Shown: positions 33,696 to 42,939 of the stretch, one piece after another | Position numbering within the stretch: the first letter of the stretch is position 1 | Layout: every line of letters begins with the position of its first letter | Assembly (NCBI RefSeq): GCF_005938655.1 | Contig: NZ_VCQT01000029.1 | Coordinates: 31,125-95,124, forward strand | Source of the DNA: Alloalcanivorax gelatiniphagus | GTDB lineage: Bacteria > Pseudomonadota > Gammaproteobacteria > Pseudomonadales > Alcanivoracaceae | Length of the DNA stretch: 64,000 bases | Direction: 5' to 3' | Position numbers and translations under genes: made by a program | Notes under the pieces: model-generated | Databases searched by the model: none | Seen by the model: only the letters and a program-made list of their open reading frames with translations | What the model was told of the DNA's origin: nothing

Positions 33696-35234
33696 ATGAC
33701 CGCCACCAAGCATCGCCGCCGGCGCCACGACCTGGACCCCAGGGAGCAGGCACGCCGGCTGAGCAACTTTATACGCCTCCTCGCGTTCGCGGTGGCGGCC
33801 GGTATTGTGCTCGCGGGCATCGGGCTGGCCCTGTTTCCGCCGGCCTACCTGCTGGGTGTGGCCGGACTGCTGGCCTACCCGCTGCTGGCGCAGGCGCTGC
33901 TGGTGATGGGCGAGCGCCGCGACCTGCGCATCGAGCGGGCCGCGCCGGTGCTGATGCAGGTGGACGCGGCGATCATCGGCGTGGTTTGCGCGCTGCTGCA
34001 TTTCGCGGTGATTCCCTGTCTGGTGCTGTTGATCATCGTGCACGCCAACTCGGTGAGCAGCGGTGGCCTGCGCGCCTGGCTGCTGAACCTGCTGAGCACC
34101 GCCGCCGGCGCCGGCCTGGGCCTGCTGCTGTTGGAAGTGCCACCACGGGTGACCACGGTGCCATTGTCGTTGTCGGTGGTATCACTGGTGGGCCTGGGCC
34201 TGCACGTGGGCGCCACCTCGTTTTTCACCAACCGCCAGACGCGGATTCTGCGCCAGGCCCAGGAGCGGGTGCACGACCAGCAGCGCCAGGCGGTGGAGCT
34301 GTCGCGCAAGCTGGCCAAGTACCTGCCGCCCCAGGTGTGGGGGTCGCTGTTTTCCGGGCAACGCGACGCCAAGCTGGAAACCCGCCGCAAACGACTGACC
34401 ATTTTCTTCTCCGATATCCGTGGCTTCAGCACCGTGTCCGAGGAACTGCCCCTGGATGCGCTGACCAAGATGCTCAACACCTACCTGAGCGAGATGACCC
34501 GCATCGCACTGCGCTACGGCGGCACCGTCGACAAGTTCATCGGCGACGCGGTGATGGTGTTCTTCGGCGACCCGAAAAGCGCCGGCGCCCAGGAAGACGC
34601 CTACCGCTGCGTGGCGATGGCGGTGGAAATGCAGGAATACATGCGTTTCCTGCGCCTGCGCTGGCGCCGCCAGGGCATCGACCAGAAGCTGGAAATCCGC
34701 ATCGGCATCAACACCGGCTTCGTCACCGTGGGCAACTTTGGCACCGACAGCCGCATGGACTACACCATCCTCGGCACCGACGTGAACCTGGCCAGCCGCC
34801 TGGAATCCGCCTGCCGCCCAGGCCAGGTGCTGATCTCGGAGAGCACCTACGGTCTGGTCAAGGAACGGGTGCGCTGCCGCAGCGTGGGCGAGATCCAGGT
34901 CAAGGGCTTCCACCGGCCGATCACCGTCTACGAAGCCCACGAACTGAAACGCAACGCCGGTAGCAAACGGCGTTTCGTCACCCTGGACAGCCCCGGCCTG
35001 GGGCTGCACATGGACCTGGAACGTATCCATAACTTCGACAAGAAGGCGATCCTCAAAGCCCTGGCCCGCTGCGCCAGCGAACTGGGCAAGGACAAACCCG
35101 TGGACCTGGAGTACGAAACCGAGGGGTTCGCGCTCTATGTGGAGTCGAAGCGGCTGCGCGAGGGGGATCGCGAGAAAGCGGTGGAGATGCTGGGCCAGGC
35201 GGCGCGGCGGATTCAGGACCGCGTGCGGATATGA
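33696..35234 (+). CDS. Membrane-bound class III adenylate cyclase
   Basis: Cyclase of about 512 aa. Six hydrophobic segments (roughly residues 26-175) form a membrane sensor, followed by a coiled linker rich in Gln and Arg and a class III catalytic domain (about 230-410). Metal-binding aspartates are Asp240 (FFSDIRGFS) and Asp284 (FIGDAVMVFFG). The purine-specifying Lys280 and Thr361 fit ATP rather than GTP; Asn364 and Arg368 stabilise the transition state. It should make cAMP at the inner membrane. A C-terminal segment after the catalytic domain has no recognised fold. ATG 33696 is preferred to a TTG three codons upstream; neither has a strong ribosome site. The AbgT transporter follows after 42 bp. 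Confidence 0.88.
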   Translation: MTATKHRRRRHDLDPREQARRLSNFIRLLAFAVAAGIVLAGIGLALFPPAYLLGVAGLLAYPLLAQALLVMGERRDLRIERAAPVLMQVDAAIIGVVCALLHFAVIPCLVLLIIVHANSVSSGGLRAWLLNLLSTAAGAGLGLLLLEVPPRVTTVPLSLSVVSLVGLGLHVGATSFFTNRQTRILRQAQERVHDQQRQAVELSRKLAKYLPPQVWGSLFSGQRDAKLETRRKRLTIFFSDIRGFSTVSEELPLDALTKMLNTYLSEMTRIALRYGGTVDKFIGDAVMVFFGDPKSAGAQEDAYRCVAMAVEMQEYMRFLRLRWRRQGIDQKLEIRIGINTGFVTVGNFGTDSRMDYTILGTDVNLASRLESACRPGQVLISESTYGLVKERVRCRSVGEIQVKGFHRPITVYEAHELKRNAGSKRRFVTLDSPGLGLHMDLERIHNFDKKAILKALARCASELGKDKPVDLEYETEGFALYVESKRLREGDREKAVEMLGQAARRIQDRVRI

Positions 35235-35276
35235 TAAAAGAATAGGATCGTTGCACCCCAACCCCACAGGACGCCC

Positions 35277-36755
35277 ATGAACACACCCTCTTCAGGCTGG
35301 CTGGGCCGGCTGGAGCGTGCCGGCAACCGACTGCCCCATCCCACCCTGCTGTTCGTCTGGCTGTGCCTGCTGATGCTGCCTTTGAGCGCGGTGCTGGCGC
35401 TGCTCGGGGTGACCGCCGAGCATCCCCTGGAAGACCGCACCGTGGCGGTGCGTTCGCTGTTGGACAGCGACGGTCTGCGCTATCTGTTCACCCATATGAT
35501 CAGCAACTTCACCGGCTTCGCGCCCCTGGGCGTGGTGCTGGTGGCGATGCTGGGTCTGGGCATCGCCGAGCATTCCGGTTTGCTCGGCGCCAGCCTGGCG
35601 GCGCTGGTGCGGCGCGCGTCCCACCGCACCCTGGTGGTGGCGGTGGCATTCGCCGGGGTGATGTCGAGCATCGCCTTCGACGCCGGCTATGTGGTGCTGA
35701 TTCCGCTGGCCGGCTTCCTGTTCCAACTGGCCGGGCGCTCGCCGCTGGCCGGCATCGCCACCGCGTTCGCGGCGGTGTCCGGCGGTTACAGCGCCAACCT
35801 GCTGCTCGGCCCGGTGGACGCGGTGCTGGCCGGGCTGACCACCGAGGCGGCGCGGCTGGTGGACGGCGAGCGCACCGTGTCCGCCGCCGGCAATTACTGG
35901 TTCATTATTGTCTCCACCCTGCTGGTCACCAGCCTGGTCTCGATCATCACCCTGAAGATCACGGAACGGCGGGTGGCGGGCACGGATGCGCGGGTCGCCG
36001 ACCAGGATCAGGCGCCCCACCTGGATCGCCGGGCGGCGCGCTGGACCCTGGTCACCCTGGTACTTGGCGTGCTGGCCATCGCCGCCCTGGTGGTGCCGCC
36101 GGACGCGCCCCTGCGCGGCGACAACGGCGCGGTGCTGCAATCCCCGTTCATGAGTTCGCTGGTGGTGCTGATCGCGCTGGTGGCGGCGGCCTGTGGCGTG
36201 GTCTATGGCCGGCTCAGCGGCGGCTTCCGTTCCTCCGCCGGCGTTATCCAGGCGATGGAAACCACCATGGCCTCGATGTCCGGTTATCTGGTGCTGATGT
36301 TTTTCGCCGCCCAGTTCGTGGCCTGGTTCGGCTACAGCCAGCTGGGGTTGGTGCTGGCGGTGAAGGGCGCCGCCTGGCTGGGCGGGCTGGAACTGCCCAC
36401 GGTGCTGTTGTTGCTGCTGTTCGTGGTGCTGAGCGCCTCCATCAACCTGATGATCGGCAGCGCCTCGGCCAAGTGGTCGATCCTGGCGCCGGTGTTCGTG
36501 CCCATGCTGATGCTGGTGGGCATCGCCCCGGAGGCCACCCAGGCCGCCTACCGGGTGGGCGATTCCAGCACCAACATCATTACTCCGCTGATGCCCTACT
36601 TCGCGCTGGTGCTGGGCTTCGCCCGCCGCTACCAGCCGGACACCGGCATCGGCACCCTGGTCGCGCTGATGCTGCCCTACAGCCTGGCGTTACTGATCGG
36701 CTGGTCGATCCTGCTGGCGGTGTGGATCGGCTTCGGCTGGCCGCTGGGGGCCTGA
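35277..36755 (+). CDS. AbgT family transporter
   Basis: Inner-membrane protein of 492 aa with about eleven hydrophobic segments. Family marks are the N-terminal ERAGNRLPHPTLLFVWL, SGGYSANLLLGPVDAVL and the late VGDSSTNIITPLMPYFALVL. The family includes the p-aminobenzoyl-glutamate importer AbgT and the sulfonamide exporter MtrF, so direction and substrate are uncertain. No AbgA/AbgB hydrolase genes are adjacent, which argues against simple folate-breakdown scavenging. ATG 35277 has AGGA upstream. It probably shares a transcript with the cyclase gene. Confidence 0.9.
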   Translation: MNTPSSGWLGRLERAGNRLPHPTLLFVWLCLLMLPLSAVLALLGVTAEHPLEDRTVAVRSLLDSDGLRYLFTHMISNFTGFAPLGVVLVAMLGLGIAEHSGLLGASLAALVRRASHRTLVVAVAFAGVMSSIAFDAGYVVLIPLAGFLFQLAGRSPLAGIATAFAAVSGGYSANLLLGPVDAVLAGLTTEAARLVDGERTVSAAGNYWFIIVSTLLVTSLVSIITLKITERRVAGTDARVADQDQAPHLDRRAARWTLVTLVLGVLAIAALVVPPDAPLRGDNGAVLQSPFMSSLVVLIALVAAACGVVYGRLSGGFRSSAGVIQAMETTMASMSGYLVLMFFAAQFVAWFGYSQLGLVLAVKGAAWLGGLELPTVLLLLLFVVLSASINLMIGSASAKWSILAPVFVPMLMLVGIAPEATQAAYRVGDSSTNIITPLMPYFALVLGFARRYQPDTGIGTLVALMLPYSLALLIGWSILLAVWIGFGWPLGA

Positions 36756-36832
36756 CGGCGGCCTTTGGCCGCGTTACAGGATGCAGGATACAGGGTGAAG
36801 GGGGGGGGCACGGTGCCTGCCCCTGATCCTGC

Positions 36833-36855
36833 ATCGCGGCTGAAGCCGCTCCTAC
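36833..36855 (-). repeat. REP element overlapping the queF stop codon
   Basis: An exact copy of the REP unit in reverse orientation (ATCGCGGCTGA then AGCCGCTCCTAC on the plus strand). Its GTAG overlaps the end of queF so that the gene's TAG stop lies inside the REP. A G9 run sits just before it at 36800-36808. Confidence 0.85.
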
Positions 36856-37691
36856 TGGCGTACCGTGCGGGCGTTGAGCGGCGCGTCCTCGTAGTTGGAA
36901 CGGAACGGGTTGATGTCCAGGCCGCCCCGGCGGGTGAAGCGGCCGTACACGGACAGCTGGCGGGGGCCGCAGTGGCGGCGTAGGTCGACGAACATCTGCT
37001 CGATAATCTGTTCGTGGAAGCCCTGGTGGTTGCGCAACGACACCACGTAACGCAGGAAGCTGGCGGGGCTGATCGGGCGGCCGGTGTAGCGCACTTGCAC
37101 GGTGCCCCAGTCCGGCTGGTTGGTCACCGGGCAGTGGCTGCGCAGCAGATGGGAAACCAGCACGCCGGTGCGTTCCGGACCCTGGTCGGCGAGCAGCAGC
37201 TCCGGGCGGTAGTCGAAGTGTTCGAAGGCCACGTCCAGGGTGTCGACCAGCTCGCCCTGTTCCTCCCGGACATGGGCTTCCCAGACCGGTTGCTGGCGCG
37301 CCTCGGACAGCGTCATCACACGCACATCCACCGGCGCCCCGGCCACCTGTGCCAGATCCCGGGCGATGGTTTCCACCACCCGGTCGCGGCCGGGAAAGCG
37401 GCTGTTGGCGAAGCTGTTCAGATACAGCTTCAGCGATTTTGACTCGATGATGTTCGGCGAGGTGCAAGGCACCACCAGTTCCGCCAGCGCCACCTCCGGT
37501 TTGCCTTTTTCGTTGAGCCAGGAAAGCTCATAGGCGTTCCAGATATCCTGGCCGTGGAACGGCAGCGAAGTGTCCCGCAGCTCCAGGGATTCGCGGGCAT
37601 CCCAGCGCGGCACCGGGCACAGCAGCGAGGGTGTGTACTGGTCGATGAAAGCGCTGTTGCGCCCCAGCGGCGTGTCCTTCGGATAACTCAT
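36852..37691 (-). CDS. queF: NADPH-dependent 7-cyano-7-deazaguanine reductase QueF
   Basis: Bimodular QueF of 279 aa, matching the long proteobacterial form. It reduces preQ0 nitrile to preQ1 amine in queuosine tRNA modification. The substrate-binding [15 protein letters not shown] motif lies in the N-terminal half, and the catalytic Cys187 is in [12 protein letters not shown], with the fold's [10 protein letters not shown] helix after it. ATG 37691 has GGAGG upstream. The stop codon is embedded in a REP palindrome. No other queuosine gene is adjacent. Confidence 0.95.
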   Translation of the reverse strand: MSYPKDTPLGRNSAFIDQYTPSLLCPVPRWDARESLELRDTSLPFHGQDIWNAYELSWLNEKGKPEVALAELVVPCTSPNIIESKSLKLYLNSFANSRFPGRDRVVETIARDLAQVAGAPVDVRVMTLSEARQQPVWEAHVREEQGELVDTLDVAFEHFDYRPELLLADQGPERTGVLVSHLLRSHCPVTNQPDWGTVQVRYTGRPISPASFLRYVVSLRNHQGFHEQIIEQMFVDLRRHCGPRQLSVYGRFTRRGGLDINPFRSNYEDAPLNARTVRQ

Positions 37692-37722
37692 GGCCGGCCC
37701 CTCCTTCTGTTCACCCTTTATC

Positions 37723-38496
37723 TCAACCACGAATGCCGGTGCCGCGGTTGAGCAGCCACAGTGACAGCGCGTAGAACACCACCACGAACGCCAGAATGGC
37801 GCCCAGGGAAGCGTAGACGTTCACGTCGCTCACGCCCAGCACACCATAACGGAAAGCGTTGACCATATAGACGATGGGGTTCACCAGGGTCACCGCGCGC
37901 CAGAAATCCGGCAGCAAATCCAGTGAATAGAATACCCCGCCCAGGTAGGTCAACGGTGTCAGCACGAAATTGGGGATGATGCTGATGTCATCAAAGTTGC
38001 GTGCAAACAGGGCGTTGAGAAAACCGCCCAGGGAAAACAGCGCCGAGGTCATCACCACCACCGACACGGTGATCCAGAAATGCTGCAGGCTCAGGTCAGT
38101 GAAGAACAGGCTGAGAATGCTGACGATCAGCCCCACCGCCATGCCACGGGCCATGCCGCCCACCACGAAGCCGGTCAGGATCACATAGTTGGGCATGGGC
38201 GAGACCAGCATTTCCTCGATGGAATGCTGAAACTTGGTGGAGAAAAACGAGCTGACCACATTGCCGTAGCTGTTCTGAATCACGCTCATCATGATCAGGC
38301 CAGGCACGATGTACTGCATGTAGTCGAAGCCGCCCATGTCGCCGATGCGGCGCCCCACCAGGTTGCCGAAGATCACGAAATACAGGGTCATGGTGATCGC
38401 CGGCGGCAGCAGGGTTTGCGGCCAGATGCGAGTGAAACGGCGGATCTCCTTGACCACGATGGTGTAGAACGCCACCCATTGCTGGTAACTGCTCAT
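37723..38496 (-). CDS. ABC-2 type exporter permease (YadH-like)
   Basis: Membrane subunit (257 aa) with six hydrophobic segments of the ABC-2 family. [26 protein letters not shown] and the region [37 protein letters not shown] are typical of YadH/NodJ-like exporters. It overlaps the ATPase gene by 4 bp (ATGA). The exported substrate is unknown. Confidence 0.9.
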   Translation of the reverse strand: MSSYQQWVAFYTIVVKEIRRFTRIWPQTLLPPAITMTLYFVIFGNLVGRRIGDMGGFDYMQYIVPGLIMMSVIQNSYGNVVSSFFSTKFQHSIEEMLVSPMPNYVILTGFVVGGMARGMAVGLIVSILSLFFTDLSLQHFWITVSVVVMTSALFSLGGFLNALFARNFDDISIIPNFVLTPLTYLGGVFYSLDLLPDFWRAVTLVNPIVYMVNAFRYGVLGVSDVNVYASLGAILAFVVVFYALSLWLLNRGTGIRG

Positions 38497-39440
38497 GAGG
38501 CCGCCTCCTGCTTCGCCGCCTGGCCGGGCAGGTTCTGCTCCACCAGCCGCACGAACAGCTCTTCCAGGCGGTTGGATTTGTTACGCATGCTCATTACCTG
38601 AAAATTCTGCTCGGCCAGTTCGGTGAACAGCCGATTGAGGTTTTCGGTTTTCGGCACTTCCACTTCCAGGGTGGTGGCGTCCCGCAGCCGCACCAGGAAA
38701 CCGGACAGTTCCGGCGCCGCCGTCACCGGCCGCGCCAGGTCCAGAATAAAAGTCTCCACCTGCAGCTTTTCCAGCAGCGATTTCATGTCCGTGTTCTCGA
38801 CGATCTGACCGTGGTCGATGATGGCGATGTTACGGCACAGGGATTCCGCTTCTTCCAGGTAGTGGGTGGTGAGAATAATGGTGCGGCCTTGTTCGTTGAG
38901 GCCGGTGAGAAAGTCCCACATGGAGCGGCGCAGCTCGATGTCCACGCCGGCGGTGGGCTCATCGAGGATCAGCAGATCCGGCTCGTGCACCAGGGCCCGG
39001 GCGATCATCAGCCGCCGTTTCATGCCACCGGACAGGGTGCGGGCCTGGTTGGTGCGCTTGTCCCACAGACCCAGCTGGCGCAGGTATTTCTCCGCCCGCT
39101 GGCGGGCCACCGAAGCGGGGATGCCGTAGAACCCGGCCTGGGTGACGACGATGTCGAACACCTTCTCGAACTGGCCGAAGTTGAATTCCTGGGGTACCAC
39201 ACCGATTTTCTGCTTGGCCAGGGCCCGTTCGCGGTCCAAGTCGTGGCCGAGAATCGCCACCTGGCCGCTGGTCTTGTTGACCAGGGAACTGATGATGCCA
39301 ATGGTGGTGGACTTGCCGGCCCCGTTGGGGCCGAGCAGGGCAAAGAAATCGCCCTGCTCCACCGTCAGGTCGATGCCCTTCAGGGCTTCCACGCCATTGC
39401 CGTAGGTTTTTTTCAAATTACGAATGGTCAGGGCGGACAA
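38493..39440 (-). CDS. ABC exporter ATP-binding protein (YadG-like)
   Basis: ATPase of 315 aa with Walker A GPNGAGKST, Q-loop VVPQEFNF, signature LSGGMKRR, Walker B LLILDEPTAGVD and H-loop TTHYLEEAE. A C-terminal extension of about 80 residues after the ATPase domain is usual in the drug/polysaccharide exporter branch. It is the first gene of a two-gene operon with the permease. It resembles E. coli YadG, whose partner is YadH. Confidence 0.92.
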   Translation of the reverse strand: MSALTIRNLKKTYGNGVEALKGIDLTVEQGDFFALLGPNGAGKSTTIGIISSLVNKTSGQVAILGHDLDRERALAKQKIGVVPQEFNFGQFEKVFDIVVTQAGFYGIPASVARQRAEKYLRQLGLWDKRTNQARTLSGGMKRRLMIARALVHEPDLLILDEPTAGVDIELRRSMWDFLTGLNEQGRTIILTTHYLEEAESLCRNIAIIDHGQIVENTDMKSLLEKLQVETFILDLARPVTAAPELSGFLVRLRDATTLEVEVPKTENLNRLFTELAEQNFQVMSMRNKSNRLEELFVRLVEQNLPGQAAKQEAAS

Positions 39441-39504
39441 AAGTCACCTCGCCGTCGGAAAAAGGGTCAAGAAAGAGACTCAGGTGGGGCCCCGGGCCGG
39501 TAAT

Positions 39505-40179
39505 TCAAGCCCGGGAGAACGGGCGGCGGCCGTGTTCGCCCCGCCATACCCAGTTGAGGTGCCGATCATCGAACCACACCCAGAGCCCTTCCATCATCCA
39601 GGGCCAGTGCCCCTCGTCGATGGCATCGCGGCCTTCCAGTTCCGCCACCAGCACCGCCAGAATGGTGTCATGGGTGACGTGCACCGCCAGTTCACCGGCC
39701 CCGGGCTGCCGGTCGTGCAGGTAACCGGCCAGCTTGGCGCGGCCCGCCGCCGGCGTCAGCATGCCGTCGAACGGCTGGCGCAGGTGGGCATTGAGAAAAC
39801 GCAGCGCGCCCATTTTCAGGAAGGTGGGGCCAACCCGGTTTATGTCTTCCACGTAACAGCCCGGTTCCACCAGGGTGGAGTCGGTGATCACCTCCGGCTC
39901 ATGGTCGATCAGGCCGGCCCCGCGGGCGCCCTCGGCCATCGCCCGGGCGGTGTCCACGCAGCGGCCCACCGGGCTGGAATAGAAAGCGGACACTGGCCGC
40001 TCCAGCCGCGCGCCCCATTCCCGCGCCATGGTGATCCCTTCCGGCGTCAGCGGCAGGCGATAATCGGCAAAACCGTTCTTCGCCAACTCGCGCACCGAAT
40101 GGCGGGTCAACAGATGGGCCGGCCGTTCAGCCGGAAGCAATTGCAGTGCGTCGTGAAGGCGGGGATGTAATCGGGCCAT
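39505..40179 (-). CDS. Histidine phosphatase superfamily protein
   Basis: Protein of 224 aa with the phosphoglycerate-mutase-like fold: an active-site LLTRHSVRE (RHS in place of the more frequent RHG), FYSSPVGRCVDTA, and the second catalytic histidine in VHVTHDTILAVLV. The HD pair resembles the acid-phosphatase branch more than cofactor-dependent mutases. Substrate unknown. I chose ATG 40179; an upstream start is possible but adds a hydrophobic stretch without support. Confidence 0.8.
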   Translation of the reverse strand: MARLHPRLHDALQLLPAERPAHLLTRHSVRELAKNGFADYRLPLTPEGITMAREWGARLERPVSAFYSSPVGRCVDTARAMAEGARGAGLIDHEPEVITDSTLVEPGCYVEDINRVGPTFLKMGALRFLNAHLRQPFDGMLTPAAGRAKLAGYLHDRQPGAGELAVHVTHDTILAVLVAELEGRDAIDEGHWPWMMEGLWVWFDDRHLNWVWRGEHGRRPFSRA

Positions 40180-40484
40180 GTCTACTCTCGGATGCCCGGT
40201 TATCTTACGGAGCGGGGACGCCAATGCCAACCGCGCAACGCCGGAAAGCACTGGCAAAAGCCACCCGTCCTGCTATGGTGAGAGCATGATTGACCCGACC
40301 TTCACGTGTTGCCTCCAGGGCGACCCCGTCCGTTTCCCGTCACCGGCCCGCACCGCGCGCGCCGGTGCGCCCCTGCGCGCCTTCCTCGTCTAACGCCGGA
40401 TCCCGTTCAGTATCGTCCCGGGGGTCCGGCGCGCCGGACCCCGAATCGACCCATCCCCTGATACCGAACGACGAGGAGCGCGCG
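40180..40484. other. Leader region of rnk with short ORF and perfect palindrome
   Basis: A 35-codon open frame (40286-40393) with GGTGAG before its ATG is followed by a perfect 22-bp palindrome (40421-40442, arms GGGGTCCGGC and GCCGGACCCC around GC), then rnk 42 bp later. The short frame has a CC pair near residue 8 but no clear amino-acid run. This could be a leader-peptide/hairpin control region or only a strong palindrome; nothing else is seen in the gap. Confidence 0.35.
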
Positions 40485-40859
40485 ATGACCGCCCTGCCCC
40501 CGATTACTGTTTCCACCCTCGACCGCGAACGCCTGTATGCCCTGCTGGAAAAGCACCAGGGCGACCAGGAAGTGGTGGACCACCTTTACGACGAACTGGA
40601 CCGGGCCCACTTCCTGGAACCGGACGCCATGCCCGAGGATGTGGTGCGCCTGAACAGCCGCGCCCGCTTCCTGCAGGAAGACAGCGGCAAGACCCATGAG
40701 CTGGTGCTGTGCCTGCCCTCGGAAGTGGGCGGCGGAGAAGACCGCCTGTCGGTCCTCAGCCCGGTGGGCGCCGCCCTGCTCGGCCTCAGCGTGGGCGCCA
40801 CCATCGAGTGGCCGAGCAAGGGCAAAACCCTGCACCTGAAACTGACCGGTGTGTCCTGA
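40485..40859 (+). CDS. rnk: Nucleoside diphosphate kinase regulator Rnk
   Basis: Protein of 124 aa. A short N-terminal helical arm (LDRERLYALLEKH...HLYDELDRAHFLEPDAMPEDVV) precedes a GreA/GreB-type C-terminal domain (LVLCLPSEVGGGEDRLSVLSPVGAALLGLSVGATIEWP). This is the Rnk layout. Rnk binds RNA polymerase near the secondary channel and influences nucleoside diphosphate kinase levels. ATG 40485 has GAGGAG upstream. Confidence 0.93.
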   Translation: MTALPPITVSTLDRERLYALLEKHQGDQEVVDHLYDELDRAHFLEPDAMPEDVVRLNSRARFLQEDSGKTHELVLCLPSEVGGGEDRLSVLSPVGAALLGLSVGATIEWPSKGKTLHLKLTGVS

Positions 40860-40948
40860 TGCGGGCCTGGGGCGCGCGCCCCAGGATGCCGTGCCGTCGC
40901 CGCGATGATCCCGGGCCTGGTGGAAGCCCCGTGGATCAAGCGGCTGCA

Positions 40949-42112
40949 TCACTTATTGAACAGCTTGCTGAACCAGGACTTGATCACATTGAGCGTCAGT
41001 TGCAGCACGCTGAGCCGATTGCCCTTGTCGGAGACCTGGCCGCCGGACAGCACGCGCTGCACGTTGTCCGCGAACATCTTCGCCATGGCGCCGACGAAGC
41101 TCTTCACCAAGCCGCCCCGGCTGAACTGGGACAGCGGCCCGGTGACGCTGTAGGAAGCCACGAACTCGATGCGACAGCGGTCGCCGGCCGGATCGGCGAT
41201 CACCGCGAAGTCCAGGCCGCCGGCGGCGCTGGAACCGCTGCGGGCGTCACGACCCTCACCTTCCATGCGGCCGGTGCGGGCCTGGTCATCGAACTGGTAG
41301 CGGCCATTGCCCTTGAAGCGGGCGCGGATCGCGCCCAGGGAGATTTCCATTTCCACTTCCAGTTCGTTGCCGTTCACCGACAGCAGCCGGGCACCGGGCA
41401 CGCAGGGCACCACCCGCTCCACATCGCTGAGAAAGGCCCAGACTTCGTCGGCGGGCTTTTGCACGGTGATGGTTTCGCGCAGGGTCTGGTCGTCGCCGGC
41501 CCCTTCTTCCATGGGCGTGGCTTCCACCGCCTGCATCTGGCCGCCGGTGCGCCTGAACCGGGTCAGCGGCTGGCCGGCCCAGTCCGGTTGGGTGGGCGGC
41601 TTGGCCAGCGGCTCGCCGGCGGCCAGCAACTCCGCGCGGCGCTCGAACACCGAGCGCACCGCGTTGACGATGCCCACGTAACCGGTACAGCGGCACAGGT
41701 TACCGCCCAGGGCGATGCGAATCTGGTCATCGCTGAGGCTGTCGTGACGCAGGATGATGTCGCGGCAGGCCATCAGCATGCCCGGGGTGCAAAAGCCGCA
41801 CTGCAGGCCATGGAACTGCATGAACGCGTCCTGCAGCGCCGCCATCAGCGGATCGTCGTCGCCGCCTTCGATGGTGCGCACGGCGCGCCCCTCACAGGCC
41901 CGCGCCAGGGTGATACAGGCGCGCACCGGCTGGCCATCCAGCTCCACCGTGCAGGCGCCGCAGACGCCGTGTTCGCACCCCAGGTGGGTGCCGGTCAGGT
42001 CCAGGTCCTCGCGCAGGAAATCGGCCAGGCTGGTACGCCCTTCCACCCGGCCGTGCACGGCCTCGCCATTAACGTCCAGGGTCAGTTCAGAAAGAGACGG
42101 TTTGCTGGTCAT
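40949..42112 (-). CDS. Molybdenum hydroxylase iron-sulfur subunit fused to a CoxG/SRPBCC domain
   Basis: A two-part protein of 387 aa. Residues 1-165 are the [2Fe-2S] subunit of the xanthine dehydrogenase family: plant-ferredoxin cysteines 46, 51, 54 and 66, then the helical cluster cysteines 105, 108, 140 and 142 (CGFC and CRC). A Pro/Gly-rich linker (about 166-208) leads to a CoxG-like SRPBCC domain (about 209-356: VQKPADEVWAFLSDVERVVPCVPG and ISLGAIRARFKGNG). The final 25 residues form an amphipathic helix (VIKSWFSKLFNK) that could attach to the membrane. The stand-alone CoxG of CO dehydrogenase is a separate membrane-associated protein, so the covalent link is notable. It overlaps the FAD-subunit gene by 4 bp. 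Confidence 0.9.
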   Translation of the reverse strand: MTSKPSLSELTLDVNGEAVHGRVEGRTSLADFLREDLDLTGTHLGCEHGVCGACTVELDGQPVRACITLARACEGRAVRTIEGGDDDPLMAALQDAFMQFHGLQCGFCTPGMLMACRDIILRHDSLSDDQIRIALGGNLCRCTGYVGIVNAVRSVFERRAELLAAGEPLAKPPTQPDWAGQPLTRFRRTGGQMQAVEATPMEEGAGDDQTLRETITVQKPADEVWAFLSDVERVVPCVPGARLLSVNGNELEVEMEISLGAIRARFKGNGRYQFDDQARTGRMEGEGRDARSGSSAAGGLDFAVIADPAGDRCRIEFVASYSVTGPLSQFSRGGLVKSFVGAMAKMFADNVQRVLSGGQVSDKGNRLSVLQLTLNVIKSWFSKLFNK

Positions 42113-42939
42113 CGAGTAGCTCCAATCTGTGCCAGTGCCCGCCGCACCGCGACCTTGTACAACTGGCGATTAACCTCCGGGTAATCGCCCAACGCCGTGT
42201 CCACCGCCGCGTCCAGCACCGCCAGGGCGCCGTCCGGGCCGTCCTCGGCCAGGGCTTCCGCCACCGGTTCCAGGGGCACCGGCGGGCTGTCCAGGGCACC
42301 CACCAGCACCCGGCTGTAGCCCCGTTCCGGGTCCACCACCACCACCCCGGTGGCCTGGGAGAATTCGCCCACTTTCTTGCAGAACTTGTAGTAGCCCCAG
42401 CGGGCGCTTTCGCTGAGCCGGGGCACGCGCACGCCGGCCAGGATTTCATTGGCGCCCAGCGCGGTCATGAAAGCGGCCTGGATAAAGTCCTCGGCGGCCA
42501 CTTCGCGCACGCCTTTCTTGCCGCGCAGCAGGTAGGTGGCGCCCAGGCCGGTCATCACGCACACCCAGTCGGCGGCCGGGTCCGCGTGGGACAGGCTGCC
42601 GCCCAGGGTGCCCCGGTTGCGCACCGCCCGGTAGGCGATGCGCGAGGCCACGAACGGCAGCATGCCCCGGGCGGCGTCGGCCACCCGGCCGTCCTCGAAA
42701 TCCGCGTGCCGCACGGCGCCGCCATAGACGATGGCGTCGCGGCTTTCCTCCACGCCGGTCAGGTCCTCGGCGCGGTGCAGGTCCACCAGCACCGCCGGCC
42801 GCGCCAGCCGCAGGTTGAGCATCGGCCCCAGGGACTGGCCGCCGGCGATGCACTTGGCCTCGTCGCCGTGTTCGGTGAGCAGCCGCACCGCCTCGGCGCC
42901 GTCCCGGGCCGGCAGGTAATCAAACTTCACGGGTTTCAT
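42109..42939 (-). CDS. Molybdenum hydroxylase FAD-binding subunit (CoxM-like)
   Basis: Medium subunit of 276 aa with the family's two flavin motifs: AGGQSLGPMLNLRLARP (residues 32-48) and TLGGSLSHADPAAD. It accepts electrons from the [2Fe-2S] subunit and passes them to an external acceptor. It overlaps both neighbours in the operon by 4 bp (ATGA), so the three subunits are made stoichiometrically. Confidence 0.93.
   Translation of the reverse strand: MKPVKFDYLPARDGAEAVRLLTEHGDEAKCIAGGQSLGPMLNLRLARPAVLVDLHRAEDLTGVEESRDAIVYGGAVRHADFEDGRVADAARGMLPFVASRIAYRAVRNRGTLGGSLSHADPAADWVCVMTGLGATYLLRGKKGVREVAAEDFIQAAFMTALGANEILAGVRVPRLSESARWGYYKFCKKVGEFSQATGVVVVDPERGYSRVLVGALDSPPVPLEPVAEALAEDGPDGALAVLDAAVDTALGDYPEVNRQLYKVAVRRALAQIGATR

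Noticed and set aside
36756..36780. Hairpin GCGGCC-TTT-GGCCGC after the AbgT gene as terminator
   Set aside because: Six-base stem and no T tract; too weak to call.
36800..36808. G9 run as a phase-variation tract
   Set aside because: It lies between the AbgT and queF gene ends, not in a coding region or a promoter I can recognise.
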